64,000 nucleotides of DNA, taken from assembly GCA_037043235.1 (NCBI GenBank), contig JAWRVZ010000258.1, positions 481,001-545,000 of the forward strand, read 5' to 3'. This document shows positions 11,214-25,600 of this stretch, piece by piece. The stretch is from Rhodeus uyekii. Its lineage: Eukaryota; Chordata; Actinopteri; Cypriniformes; Acheilognathidae. A program made the position numbers and the translations under genes. The first letter of the stretch is position 1, and each line of letters opens with the position of its first letter. The notes under the pieces are model-generated. The model did no database searches. It was not told the DNA's origin and saw nothing but the letters and a program-made list of their open reading frames with translations.

Positions 11214-14200
11214 TGCTCCCATGTATTGACACTATAAACATCGATGTGTTGGTCCCTCTCACCCATGTTGGCCAGCAGGCATGAGATGGCCTGGATATCG
11301 GCTCCGGCAAACACTTCATTCAACTGACTGACCACCGGCAGACACAGAGTGTGCACTCGGATCCGACGCTTGCCTGTCAATCAACACACACCAATCACAC
11401 GCCAATCACACGCCATCTCAACGAGTCAGAGCACTTACACACTCGGGTCTGAGACCATCTTTCATAACATGGATTCAGTTGCACAGAATAAAGCGTGATC
11501 ACAGTTCAGCTCCATTCCATAGACTAGCACTAGTGGAAGAGCACATCCTCCTTTACCTTTGCTTGACGTGTAAAGAAGAGCCGCTTGAAAACAAGCGAGC
11601 GACGTATCGGCTAAACTCTCCTCGATGGACATCTGCACGGCGAAACCAGAGTCGGGGTTCACGTTGGCCAGAGACAGCAGATCCGTGGAGCGCACAAAGA
11701 AGTTCCCATGGAAAGTGTGGATGGACAAGCCTGTTGACCAATCAGAGAAAGAGTCAAGTCAAATCTATATCCTATTAATGTTTTAATGATTGTTTAAATG
11801 CTGAATTCATAAAATGATGTGTTGTTTTAATGACTCTTTCTTGATTTGCTGTTCTTTGATACAAATGTATAATCAAAAACAAATAATAATCAGATTAAGG
11901 TGTAAAATCATCAATTCGGCAAACAAGCATGTTTACGGTTTCATGTTAAACAACCCCAAATAAAACCCAACTTACTAAATATTCTTATTCTTATTACTAC
12001 CAGTACTTAGAAAAGTACATTGTGTTGTTCAATAGTAGCCTAATGCATTTCTGACCATTTCTTTTGACAGGTTGTTGTGAAGATCTTTGAGTTTCTGTGC
12101 ATTTGATCAGTTTCATCAAATGAAATGCTTGTGAAGTGAGACTTCAGACGCTAAAACGGCAACATACTTCAATAGTCTGTTTCTGTGAAATATTCAGACA
12201 CTAATCCATATTGCGATATGATATTGTAAACATTGTACAGCCCTGCTTTTGATTTGCTCAACATTATACAGCAATACCTTGAGATACGAGTAAAATACCT
12301 TGAGATGTGAGCATATTTTGCTTTGAGATACGAGTAAATATTTGAGATACGAGCAGCTTACAGGTGTGTGTGCGAGGGATTAGACTGAGCTTGTGGGCTC
12401 CTGTTTTTTCACGTGCAGATTGGTTATCCGCTCGTGGGTGTAATTTATGTGCTTGTAAACATCAGTTTTGCGCTCGTTTCTTTTTGGAATGGATTTCTCG
12501 CCATAATCGACTTCTGTTTGCATCTCCCGCGAGTCTTACGTATTGTGTTATCTACATAATCTATGTAATCCCTTCTCCTCCGCATATGCCTATATCGTCT
12601 GTCTCGAAGGCAAGAATTCATAATAAAAAACACATTTTCATGGGTGAAAGTTGGCAAAACTGAAAATACTGAAACTTAAAGCTGGGGGCCTGGGGGCCCC
12701 CTGGAAGCTCCTGCATTCCTTGCAAATTATTGTGTAGAAACGACCTCTCCTGGCAACTTGCAGCTACTATAAAAAGGGTGTGAAATAAGTATTTCAAGTT
12801 AGCAGTTGAGAAAATATTCACCAATTTTGGGAGTTCTAAATTATTACTAGAATCCTTCAGAAGTATTGTATTCTATAACTCTGTCATTGGTTTTGCTTCT
12901 GCATCTGTTGTTCTATAACTAACATTTATATTTAATTTTGGTTTGTTACTTAATTCACTTTCTCTAATCACCACAATCCATTACATCATCATCAAAAAAG
13001 CTGCTTCGTGTTATAACCAACCGGCAAATTCTTCATTTTTTTCAGATTACTTTTAAAATTTGCGAGCGTTGTTTTCTTGTACCTGTTGTTGTCCTCAAGC
13101 GAGTGTAAATTGAAAAATACGATTGGACGCCGGAGTCTCACTGACCAATCAGAATCGCCGACACAACTACACTCCGCGCGGTTCGTCTGTCGCCCACCCG
13201 GAACTTCTCGGGAAGAAGTCCCGAACTGAAATCTCAACGGATTTACGCGATTTGGAAAAACGGTTCTTGGCGAGGTTCAAAATACGGAATTCCGTCATAA
13301 TACGGAAAACTTTCACCCATGCATTTTGTTTAAAAATAAATAAATAAAGGATTCACAGGAATCCATATATACTATAGTTGTGTGTGTGTGTGTGTGTCTA
13401 CAGCAATTCATATGTTTTTTCCATTGTTATCAGCACTAATAAGGGAGTTTTTTAGAGGGCTGGAACGGATTAATTTTTTTTCTGTTATTTCTTATGGGAA
13501 AACATGATTTGAGATACGAGCAACTCGAGTTACGAGCTCATCCTGGAACGCATTATGCTCGTTTCTCAAGGCATTACTGTATATTATACAGACGTCCAGC
13601 GGAAATCACAAGGCCTTACAGATACTGGTCAATGAAAGCGAACGGGACACATGATTGGCCAGCACATCTCACCCTTGGTGCATCTGATCCTCATGACGGC
13701 TTCAAATCCGATCTTTCTGGAGAAGTATCGCTGGAGATCCTTCTGGAACTTCTGGCTCTGCGCTGCATTGTGCAAGTGATGGAAGGACGGGTAGTAGAAG
13801 ACGCTGCCGGCGGAGTATTTGGACACACACGCTGTACGAGAAGAAACAAAAGGTCTGAATCCCATTTCAGAGCTGAGAGAGCGTTATGGAGTGTGTGTGT
13901 GTGTGTGTGTGTGTACCTAAAGAAGCCAGATCTGAGTACTGGGAGCTCAGCAGGAACAGATCCACTCCGATCTGCTGGCCAGAACAGTCCAGAGCCAGTT
14001 TCTTGTAAAAGTCTGTAGCAGGACCCAAATGCTGGACATTCTGGACGCAAACCAACAAACACACTCAATGTCATACAGAACCGGCCCCTGAGAAACATCA
14101 GAGTTAAGACTGAAGACCAGCACAAATGAATACCATGTCTGTGTGTGTGAGTGTGTGAGAGAGTGTGCGTGTGTGTGTCTGTCTGTGTCTGTGCGTGTGT

Positions 14201-14848
14201 ATTTTTTATTTATATACTATATAGAAATTAATTAATATCATGTATATGGCGTAAACAATCATACAATCTCAAAATCAGATCTTATATTCTCAATATATTC
14301 CCTTTATATATAAAAAAAACCTCTCTCTTATAACTTTTATTGCATATCAGAATTTAAACAATTCTTGTTTATGGAATATTTCAGTATTTATTATAAATGA
14401 TTTATCTGTGCACTATTGTTTTAAATTCATGTTCCTTTTAATATAATCAGAATATCTTCCTCTCTCTCTCAGCATCATCTCTTCTCTTCTCTGAGGATGA
14501 GGGCGGGGCAATAACCTGTCAATCACACCAGATCCACCAATAGCAAACCACCACCATCCAATCAATTCCTCACAGACTCAATCAAGCCCCGCCCACATTT
14601 ACTCTTGTTTGAGAAGCGATTCTCTCGGCTATACAGAACAATAGAGAAGAAAAGACCGACTTTCTTACCGACTTTAACAGGTTTGTATATCATACAAACT
14701 CAAATCCTTAATTGCTTCATTTTTATCATTTACTTCCTCACATAATTTACTTGATGGACAAAAAAATTGCTGGGTTTGTAAAACTTAAAATAAATTAATT
14801 AATTTGAGAACTGAAATTCCAGCAATTTTTAATCCCTCAACAGAAGCA

Positions 14849-14905
<57 letters not shown>

Positions 14906-16702
14906 CCACACACCAACCGTTACGAGTCCTTAGGAAGAATAGACGCGTGCAACTTATTTCATGCCACTTTTATGACCTTAAATTTTTAAAGACCCACAGA
15001 AACCCTGAGTATTTATGGAGTAGAGTGTTTAGGAAGGCTAATCTCTGACTGCTTGTGTTGATGCAGGATCAGTGCTGGTCACCTTGGTGCTGGATCTGAG
15101 GTTGGGGTCTTCCCGTGACTGCAGGAGTCCAGCGCCGAGGGTGGGCAGCTGCGTCTGAAACACAGACACTCGGCCTCCGGTCGGGGACATGAGCTTAAAC
15201 GCCGCCTGCAGAGCCGGACCCAGAGCGCTCTGAGTCTCGCGCGTGTGCGTGAACATCCCCGGCAGAGCGTTCAGCAGGTCCTTCACCAGCTGCGAGCACA
15301 AACACACACATGACGCAGCTGCACAAACACACACATCAAAGCTTGAGAAACGAAGCCGGGAAACACAACCTCTTTACTCTCTTTGAGATTCACCAGCAGA
15401 CTGTCATGCGTCGGGATGAAAACATCTAAGAGAATCAAACAAAATGAGTTCAAGAACAATGCATCGAAATAAAATCAGCCTTTGGTTGATTAATAAACTA
15501 CAATGCAATAGAATAAAACACTATGCATAAGTTGCATAAGCAAGGTGTGTGTTTTTTGAAGATCTACACACACTTTACGCATATATTTGAGCAAAGCAAG
15601 CTTAATTTAAAGACAACATTTGAAGTAGTTTGCTAGTCAGTCTTTAGCTCCTTCTAGCCCAGGTTTCACAGACCAGGCTTAAGACAGTCTCAGAGTAAAA
15701 TGCATGTTTGAGCAGTTTTTATCTCAAAAGCTACTAAAAACGCCATTTATTTAACCCTGTCTGTGAAACCGGCCCTGGAGTCTGAACAAAGACAGAGCAG
15801 CAATAAGACAATAACACTATATTATATATAAAATAATGATTTTTGACTAAATCAAGTAGCAATTTCATGTATTGTAGATTTAAAGGTATAATAAATCAAT
15901 CAATAAATAAATGTAGAAATAGTAGAATAACAAGTTACACATACATATACACAGAAATATAACCAGTTTAGGAAACGATGATTTTATATATATTTTATAC
16001 ACATTTTTTTAAGTGTTAAAGTGTAAAAGTAAAATAAAGTGTTTGTATATGTATATATTTTTTTATATATAATTTCTTTTTATATATTTATTTATACATT
16101 TACATATATGTAAATAAAATTAAAAAAAAAATATATATATATATATGTGATCATAAGACAAATATATATATATATATTTTTTTTTAAGTATAAAACAATA
16201 ATGTATAAGTAATACATAAATGATAGGATTATATTTGTCTTATGATTATATCTGTTTTAGACAAAAAGCCACTCTTGATGTGCAAAGCTAAAACCGGTGA
16301 ACCGAGAGAAAGAAAAACAAGAGAATCCGACCGGATTACCATCGATATCCGACACCACGAGCATCTGCGGCTGAGAGAGCCCCTCCTGCAGGTTATAGAA
16401 GTGGACGGTGCTGTCAAAGGTCACGAACCCGATGTGTGTGCGTGTGTCTCCAGGCAACCTGAGAGCGGGAAACACAAGCCTGGTCATATCCGAGCGGCGT
16501 GAACACACTTCTGACCTGAGCTCTGACTGAGATCTCACTTGTCTAGGTTCTCCAGTAACGACTGGCAGAAGACATTCAGGTAGCCCGACTCCACGGCATT
16601 ATGGGACACATCCAACACGAACAGGTAGACGGCAGGCTGAGGCGGACGCAGCTGGAGGAGGACAGCAAACGTGCATGAGCGGGATCAGTGAAGCTCTTTA
16701 AA

Positions 16703-16759
<57 letters not shown>

Positions 16760-17077
16760 ATGTAATCAGAGGAGGCGATGAACTCCACGGTTGAATTCTG
16801 CACCTCCGGTCTTTTGTGCGGCTCACCGTATGAACGAGTGACGGGATTATACATGAACTCATCAGGAACTGATGGAGGAGGAGAAGAAGAAGAAGAGTGA
16901 ACGCTGAATGAAATGAGATATTATTGATATAAGCTGTGGAGATCTTACCATCATTGACTCTGTAACACAAATTACACTTCCACCTGCGCTGGTCCAAAAA
17001 CGAAACAAAAGGGTTTATATACGTCCGACACGAACGACAACGAACTATGGTGTTAGAGGTGATGACCGGCAACTGCT

Positions 17078-17120
<43 letters not shown>

Positions 17121-17222
17121 AGAGACGAGAGAGAGAGAGAGAGAGAAACAGAGAAGAGAGAGAGAGGGAGGGAGGGAAGAGAGAGAAATACAGAAACAGA
17201 GAAGAGAGAGAGAGACAGAAAC

Positions 17223-17266
<44 letters not shown>

Positions 17267-18018
17267 CAGAAACAGAGAAGAGAGAGGGAGGGAAGAGAGA
17301 GAAAGACAGAAACAGAGAAGAGAGAGAGAGACAGAAACAGAGAAGAGAGAGGGAGGGAAGAGAGAGAGAGAGAGAGAGAAATACAGAAACAGAGAAGAGA
17401 GAGGGAGGGAAGAGAGAGAGAGAGAGAGAGAAATACAGAAACAGAGAAGAGAGAGAGAGACAGAAACAGAGAAGAGAGAGGGAGGGAAGAGAGAGAGAGA
17501 GAGAGAGAGAGAAATACAGAAACAGAGAAGAGAGAGGGAGGGAAGAGAGAGAAAGACAGAAACAGAGAAGAGAGAGAGAGACAGAAACAGAGAAGAGAGA
17601 GGGAGGGAAGAGAGAGAGAGAGAGAGAGAAATACAGAAACAGAGAAGAGAGAGGGAGGGAAGAGAGAGAAAGACAGAAACAGAGAAGAGAAAGGGAGGGA
17701 AGAGAGAGAGAAAGACAGAAACAGAGAAGAGAGAGGGAGGGAAGAGAGAGAAAGACAGAAACAGAGAAGAGAAAGGGAGGGAAGAGAGAGAGAAAGACAG
17801 AAACAGAGAAGAGAGAGAGACAGAAACAGAGAAGAGAGAGGGAGGGAAGAGAGAGAGAAAGACAGAAACAGAGAAGAGAGAGAGAGGGAAGAGAGAAAGA
17901 CAGAAACAGAGAAGAGAGAGGGAAGAGAGAGAGAGGGACAGACAGAAACAGAGAAGAGAGAGGGAGGGAAGAGAGAGAGAAAGACAGAAACAGAGAAGAG
18001 AGAGAGAGAGACAGAAAC

Positions 18019-18056
<38 letters not shown>

Positions 18057-18576
18057 AACAGAGAGGAGAGAGGGAGGGAAGAGAGAGAGAGAGAGAGAGA
18101 GACAGAAACAGAGAGGAGAGAGGGAGGGAAGAGAGAGAGAGAGAGAAATACAGAAACAGAGAAGAGAGAGGGAGGGAAGAGAGAGAAAGACAGAAACAGA
18201 GAAGAGAAAGGGAGGGAAGAGAGAGAGAAAGACAGAAACAGAGAAGAGAGAGAGACAGAAACAGAGAAGAGAGAGGGAGGGAAGAGAGAGAGAGAGAGAG
18301 GGAGGGAGGGAAGAGAGGGAGAGAGAGGGAGGGAAGAGAGAGAGAGAGAAAGACAGAAACAGAGAAGAGAGAGAGAGGGAAGAGAGAAAGACAGAAACAG
18401 AGAAGAGAGAGAAAGACAGAAACAGAGAAGAGAGAGGGAAGAGAGAGAGAGGGACAGACAGAAACAGAGAAGAGAGAGGGAGGGAAGAGAGAGAGAAATA
18501 CAGAAACAGAGAAGAGAGAGGGAGGGAAGAGAGAGAGAAAGACAGAAACAGAGAAGAGAGAGAGAGAGACAGAAAC

Positions 18577-18614
<38 letters not shown>

Positions 18615-18759
18615 AACAGAGAAGAGAGAGGGAGGGAAGAGAGAGAGAGAGAGAAATACAGAAACAGAGAAGAGAGAGAGAGAGACAGAAACAGAGAAGA
18701 GAGAGGGAGGGAAGAGAGAGAGAGAGAGAGAAATACAGAAACAGAGAAGAGAGAGGGAG

Positions 18760-18797
<38 letters not shown>

Positions 18798-18883
18798 CAG
18801 AAACAGAGAAGAGAGAGGGAGGGAAGAGAGAGAAAGACAGAAACAGAGAAGAGAGAGAGAGACAGAAACAGAGAAGAGAGAGG

Positions 18884-18947
<64 letters not shown>

Positions 18948-19641
18948 CAGAAACAGAGAAGAGAAAGGGAGGGAAGAGAGAGAGAAAGACAGAAACAGAG
19001 AAGAGAGAGAGACAGAAACAGAGAAGAGAGAGGGAGGGAAGAGAGAGAGAGAGAGAGGGAGGGAGGGAAGAGAGGGAGAGAGAGGGAGGGAAGAGAGAGA
19101 GAGAGAGAAAGACAGAAACAGAGAAGAGAGAGAGAGGGAAGAGAGAGAGAGAGAGAGGGAGGGAGGGAAGAGAGGGAGAGAGAGGGAGGGAAGAGAGAGA
19201 GAGAGAGAAAGACAGAAACAGAGAAGAGAGAGAGAGGGAAGAGAGAAAGACAGAAACAGAGAAGAGAGAGAAAGACAGAAACAGAGAAGAGAGAGGGAAG
19301 AGAGAGAGAAAGACAGAAACAGAGAAGAGAGAGAAAGACAGAAACAGAGAAGAGAGAGGGAAGAGAGAGAGAAAGACAGAAACAGAGAAGAGAGAGGGAA
19401 GAGAGAGAGAAAGACAGAAACAGAGAAGAGAGAGAAAGACAGAAACAGAGAAGAGAGAGGGAAGAGAGAGAGAGGGACAGACAGAAACAGAGAAGAGAAA
19501 GGGAGGGAAGAGAGAGAGAAATACAGAAACAGAGAAGAGAGAGGGAGGGAAGAGAGAGAGAAATACAGAAACAGAGAAGAGAGAGGGAGGGAAGAGAGAG
19601 AGAAAGACAGAAACAGAGAAGAGAGAGAGAGAGACAGAAAC

Positions 19642-19677
<36 letters not shown>

Positions 19678-22600
19678 AACAGAGAAGAGAGAGGGAGGGA
19701 AGAGAGAGAGAGAGAGAGAGAGAAATACAGAAACAGAGAAGAGAAAGGGAGGGAAGAGAGAGAGAGAAAGACAGAAACAGAGAAGAGAGAGGGAGGGAAG
19801 AGAGAGAGAGCGAGAGGGAGGGAGGGAAGAGAGGGAGAGAGAGGGAGGGAAGAGAGAGAGAGAGAGAAAGACAGAAACAGAGAAGAGAGAGAGAGGGAAG
19901 AGAGAAAGACAGAAACAGAGAAGAGAGAGGGAAGAGAGAGAGAGGGACAGACAGAAACAGAGAAGAGAGGGAGGGAAGAGAGAGAGAAAGACAGAAACAG
20001 AGAAGAGAGAGAGAGAGACAGAAACAGAGAAGAGAGAGGGAGGGAAGAGAGAGAGAAAGACAGAAACAGAGAAGAGAGAGAGAGAGACAGAAACAGAGAA
20101 GAGAGAGAGAGAGAGAGACAGAAACAGAGAAGAGAGAGGGAGGGAAGAGAGAGAGAGAGAGAGAAATACAGAAACAGAGAAGAGAGAGAGAGAGACAGAA
20201 ACAGAGAAGAGAGAGGGAGGGAGGGAAGAGAGAGAGAGAGAGAAATACAGAAACAGAGAAGAGAGAGAGAGAGACAGAAACAGAGAAGAGAGAGGGAGGG
20301 AAGAGAGAGAAAGACAGAAACAGAGAAGAGAGAGAAAGACAGAAACAGAGAAGAGAGAGAAAGACAGAAACAGAGAAGAGAGAGAAAGACAGAAACAGAG
20401 AAGAGAGAGAGAGAGGGAAGAGAGAGGGAGAGAGAAAAACACAGAAAGAGAGAAACAGACAGACAGAAAAGAGAGAGACAAAAACAGAGAGAGAGAGAAA
20501 GAAGAGAGGGAAGAGAGAGAGAAACAGAGAAAGAGAAGCAAGAGAGAGACAGAAAGAGAGAGAGTTAATGAAGATGTAATTATATCTGCATTCAAGATCT
20601 AATGTCAGTAAAACTCTAGATAAAAGACAGAAATTCATCAAGATAAATAAGCAGAACCAATTTGAATAGGTGTTTAACTGTGAGACTGTTGATTAACATG
20701 AAAGACAAGCAGCTTCATTAGCCTGATTTCACTTTAACACCAAATCCAGTTTCCTGTTTCCTCTCTAACAGTAGAGAGCAGCGCTTGCAACATCAAGGTC
20801 ATGGGTTTGATTCCCAGGGAAAGCAAGAACTGATTAGAATGTCAATGTGTTTCTTGAATGCGATGATAAAAGCAGCTGACAAATGCATAAAATGTAAATG
20901 TAGATGTGTTCTGGCGCCGTATGAGCAGCAGCTCTGTGTGTGTGTGTGTGTCTGCGCTCAGAACCTGTCTGTGAAACAGCTTATTCTTAAATCGCAAGGC
21001 TTAGAAACGTATCGTTTCACATAATAAATGATGATGATGATGACGACGACGACGACATGACTGTGGCACTAAAGTCTGGTGTCAAAGATTAAGATTTTCG
21101 CTTGCATTTATCCGACGCTTTTATCATTGCATTGAAGAAACACATTGACATTCTCATCAGTTCTTGCTTTGAGCTTCCGCTCATGTGGCGTCCTACCGTT
21201 AAATCTCTGAAGGGATGCAGCAACAATCCGAGAGGAAGTCGTGCTTTATTGAGCAGAGCTTGAGTCTGGGGGATGCTGGTGAGAGTGCAGCGAAACGTGC
21301 TGGAAGAGACGACACACACCGTTAAACCACTCTCTGTGCAGCTGTTGTGTGAAACCACAAGCTCTCGCTCGGCTCTTACTCAGGGCTGCAGTTGACCTTG
21401 CGGAGGTCGTTGCTCAGGTTGGGTTCGGGTGGAGGCGCCCGTTGGGGAGGAAGGATGTTCCTCTCCTGGAGAAGATTCACCGGTCTCAGGGTCTCCACAT
21501 CCAGCTCAGGAACGCCGCTCAAGCCTCCTAAAGCCGACGACAGCTCGGACAGAGACGGGAAAGGCTGCGGGAAAACAAAAACGTTTCGGCAAACCACTTC
21601 CACAAACATCTGAAAGCAGCGGCGCTGTCGGTACCTGTGCGTACGGCTGGTATCCCGGGGGTTTGTATCCTCCGTGTGAGGGGGAGGGGTCTGCTCTGGG
21701 GGCGGAGCTTTGTTGGTAACCGGGTTGCATGGTTGGGTAATTGTATCCGAAGGGTGGAGCTTGTTTGGGGGGAACGCTGGCAGGTGGAGCGGCGGCGTGA
21801 TCTGAAGAGAGAGACGAGATGAATGAGCATCAGCGCGTCATTCACGTGCACATCCGGCGGTGAGATGCGGTGATGACGTACCTGTGTAACTCCCGCCTTC
21901 CAGAGACTCGTAGCTGTTGGGAACCGGAGAGGCGCTGCCTGTGGTTGTAGACGAGCTGTCTCCACCTGTGAGAGTTCACACACACACACACACACACACA
22001 AACACGTGGTTTATGATTCTTCTTATTTTTATGCATGCTGCAAATGACTGAGGAATGCACAGTTTTGAACAATTTTAACTAGGGCTGCACGATTCATTGA
22101 CTCTCAACCGAACATGATTTGATAAAAGTTACGATTTTACAGTTACAATTAGTCAGTGAAGAACAGCTCTGTGATCAGTGTCAAAAACTCCAATTATGAT
22201 CACACTATGTGCAATTGAGGGTTTATTTTGATTAATTGTGCAGCCCTAATTTCAACTAATTGTTCAAAACAGTGATTCAGTATATTATGCCTAGAAATGT
22301 GATACAATCAAATATTATATATGGGTTCACACGGATACTGTAAAATTAAAGGACTTTAAGCACTACTTTTATGGTTTTCGAAAAAAAAAAAAACGATCTT
22401 TATGATCTTTAAAATTCCTAAAAAAAGTGAATAGATCAATAAAAACAAACTAATAAAACAAATTTAAGTGCAGCACAAACAGTGGTAATGTTTATCATTA
22501 AAAGATATTATGACAAAGATATCGCTTCGCTAATTAAGTTGGCTGAGAAGCAGCCAACTTACTGAAATGCTAATAAACTTATTAGTGGTGCTCGCCTCGA

Positions 22601-25600
22601 GCACTACTATTACTATCTTACCAAGCCTATAATAATGATGGTGACTCCACCAAATTTTCGGCGCACTACTGCTCCTAGAGCGTTTGTCCCAGACCCATGA
22701 ATGAGGCGTCACAACGTGCGGCCTATTGAGGAGAGGTGTGCTATATCATTTGTAAGCGATCGGGGGTACGATGGTCGCCCCAGGGGCGAAAAAGCAGCCG
22801 AAAAAACGCATAGACAACGCATTGCCACAAACTTTGATGATTAATAACTCGGAGCGAGGAATTTGTAAAAAGATGAAACTCGCCACATTTGAAGAAGCTG
22901 GCAGGCTCTGTAAGAACATACCACACAATGGGGTAAAAGTTCCACCCCTGGGGTGCTAGAGCTGCCCAAACTTGCCCCCATAGACCTCAATGTTATTTAT
23001 TAGTGGTGCTCGTTGGCGAGCACTACTATTACTATCTTACAAGCCTATAATAATGATGCTGAAATCTTCGGCGCGCCACTGCTCCTAGAGCGTTTGTCCC
23101 AGACCCATGAATGAGGCATCAAAACGTGCGGCCGATTGAGGAGAGGGGTGCCCTATGTTCACTAAGCGATCGGGGGTACGATGTTCGCCCCAGGGGGCGG
23201 AACAAAAAACACCCCCATAGACGTCCCATTGAAACGAAATTTTGACGATTAATAACTCAGAGCGAGGAATTTGTAAAAAGATGAAACTCACCACATTTGT
23301 AGAGGCTGGCAGTCTCTGTAAGAACATACCACACATTGGGGTAAAACTTTCACCCCTGGGGTGCTAGAGCTGCCCAAAAATCGTCCCCGGTTTATTATTA
23401 TTATTCTTCTTCTTCTGGACACTTTTTTGGCGCGCTACTCCTCCTAGGCGTTTTGTCCTAGACCCATGAATGAGGCATCAAAACGTGCGGCCTATTGAGG
23501 ACAGGAGTGCTATATCTTTTCTAAGCGATCGGGGGTACGATGTTCGCCCCAGGGGCGAAAAAGCAGCCGAAAAAACGCATTGACTTAACATTGCGACCAA
23601 CTTTGACGATTAATAACTCGGAGCGAGAAATTTGTAAAAAGATGAAACTCGCCACATTTGTAGAGGCTGGCAGGCTCTGTAAGAACATACCAAAAAATGG
23701 GGCAAAAGTTGCACCCCTGGGGTGCCAGAGCTGCCCAAACGTGCCCCCATAGACGCAATGTTAACGGAAATCCTAGAAGAGTATTTAAACGCGTTGCAAA
23801 CGACTTTGACGATTAATAACTCGGAGCGAGAAATTTGTAAAAAGACGAAACTCGCCACATTTGAAGAGGGTGGATGGCTCTGTGAGAACATACCACAAAA
23901 GTGGGTAAAAGTTGCACCCCTGGGGTGCTAGAGCTCCCAAACTTTCCCCATTGAAATGAATGGGGAAAACCGTCCCATGAAACACCATCTACTATGTGCA
24001 TAGGGATTTTGAATTGAACATAGCTCTGCAGCACAGCGTCATAGAGACAAGGGGGAGGGCTCATTTTTCTCAGGCGACCAATGAGTGTCTCAAGATCACT
24101 GGAAAGCTATCAAGCCACGCCCTAGCAACCATTTAGAGCACCTTAGCAACCCATCCCATAGACTTCCATTCAAATTGATTGACTTCTATCTCTGGATAGA
24201 ACAGTCATAGAAATTTGAGGGTGGGCTCGTTTGATTCGGGGCTGCAAACTGCCAATCACCAACGTCTTCAACACTTCCTAGCCACGCCCTAGCAACCATT
24301 ATGGAGCACCTTAGCAACCAAATACAAAGTGAGATATCTTCAGTTCTGAATGCCGTAGAGGCATTCTGGTTGGTTTATATTGTTCATACTCATAAGGAGC
24401 CTTTGGGGTGACATCACTGGCAGACCCATAGCCACTCCTTAGCAACCAAACAGAGTACCCTAGCAACCATTTAGCCAGTCCTATATCTCTGCATCAGAAA
24501 GTCGTAGAGACATGGGAGTTGGGTCAATTTGATAATCAGCCTTTGGAGTAACATGACTGGCAGGTACCAAGCCACTCCTTAGCAACCAAACAGAGTACCC
24601 TAGCAACCGTTTAGCCAGACCCATATCTCTGCTTCTGAGTATCGTAGAGACATGGGGGTTGGCTCTATTGGCTCATGCTAGCAAACAAGACTTCCAACAT
24701 GCTACATAGGCTAGCAGTGAATAGCTACATGCTAATAGTGATTAAGTGTTAAATTATGCCAATAATGCCATAGAAACCCCCCATAACAACTAATAACCAC
24801 CTAGAAACGGCCCAGGACACCCTAGATGAGCCAAACAACCACCTAGCATAACCCTAGTAACCAACCAGTTAACCTAGTGACACCTTAGCAACCGCCCAGG
24901 AACCACTCTGGTTACCCTAGCAACCACATAGCAACAGCTTAGCAACCACTCTAGTTACCCTAGCAACCACCTAGCAACCACCCCGGTTACCCTAGCAACT
25001 GCCTAGCAACCGCCTAGCAACCACTCCGGTTACCCTAGCAACCACCTAGCAACACCCTGGCAACCACTCAGTTTACCCTAGCAACCACCTAGCAACACCA
25101 TAGCAACCACTCTGATTACCCTAGCAACCGCCAAGCAGCACCTTAGCAACCACTTTGATTACCCTAGCAACAGCCTAGCAACCACTCTGGTTACCCTAGC
25201 AACCGCCAAGCGACGACTCCGGTTACCCTAGCAACCACCTAGCAACACCATAGGAACCACTCTGATTACCCTAGCAACAGCCTAGCAACCACTCTGGTTA
25301 CCCTAGCAACCGCCTAGCGACGACTTCGGTTACCCTAGCAACCACCTAGCAACACCCTAGCAACCACCCTGGTTACCCTAGCAACCACTTAGCAACACCT
25401 TAGCAACCATCCCAGTTACTCTAGCAAACACCTAGCAACCACCCTGGTGACCCTAGCAACTGCCTATCAACATCATGGTTACCCTAGCTACTGCCTCACC
25501 TGGCCCGGGGCGGATTTTGCCACTGCGAGCACCACTCACATTTTCTTCAGGAAATGTACATTCTAGTTAGTGGTGCTCGTTGGCGAGCACTACTATTACT

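Larger units (their letters stand above)
14041..15082. other. sec24b intron 14
   Basis: Contains TG-rich DNA at about 14138-14200, a dispersed repeat at 14370-14680 and (CA)n at 14850-14904. No gene. Confidence 0.85.

Noticed and set aside
17045..20641. Three overlapping frames of about 1173-1198 codons on both strands, rich in Arg/Glu or Ser/Leu/Phe
   Set aside because: They exist only because the GA/TC array contains no stop codons. The region is intron 8 of sec24b, and codon content simply mirrors the repeat.
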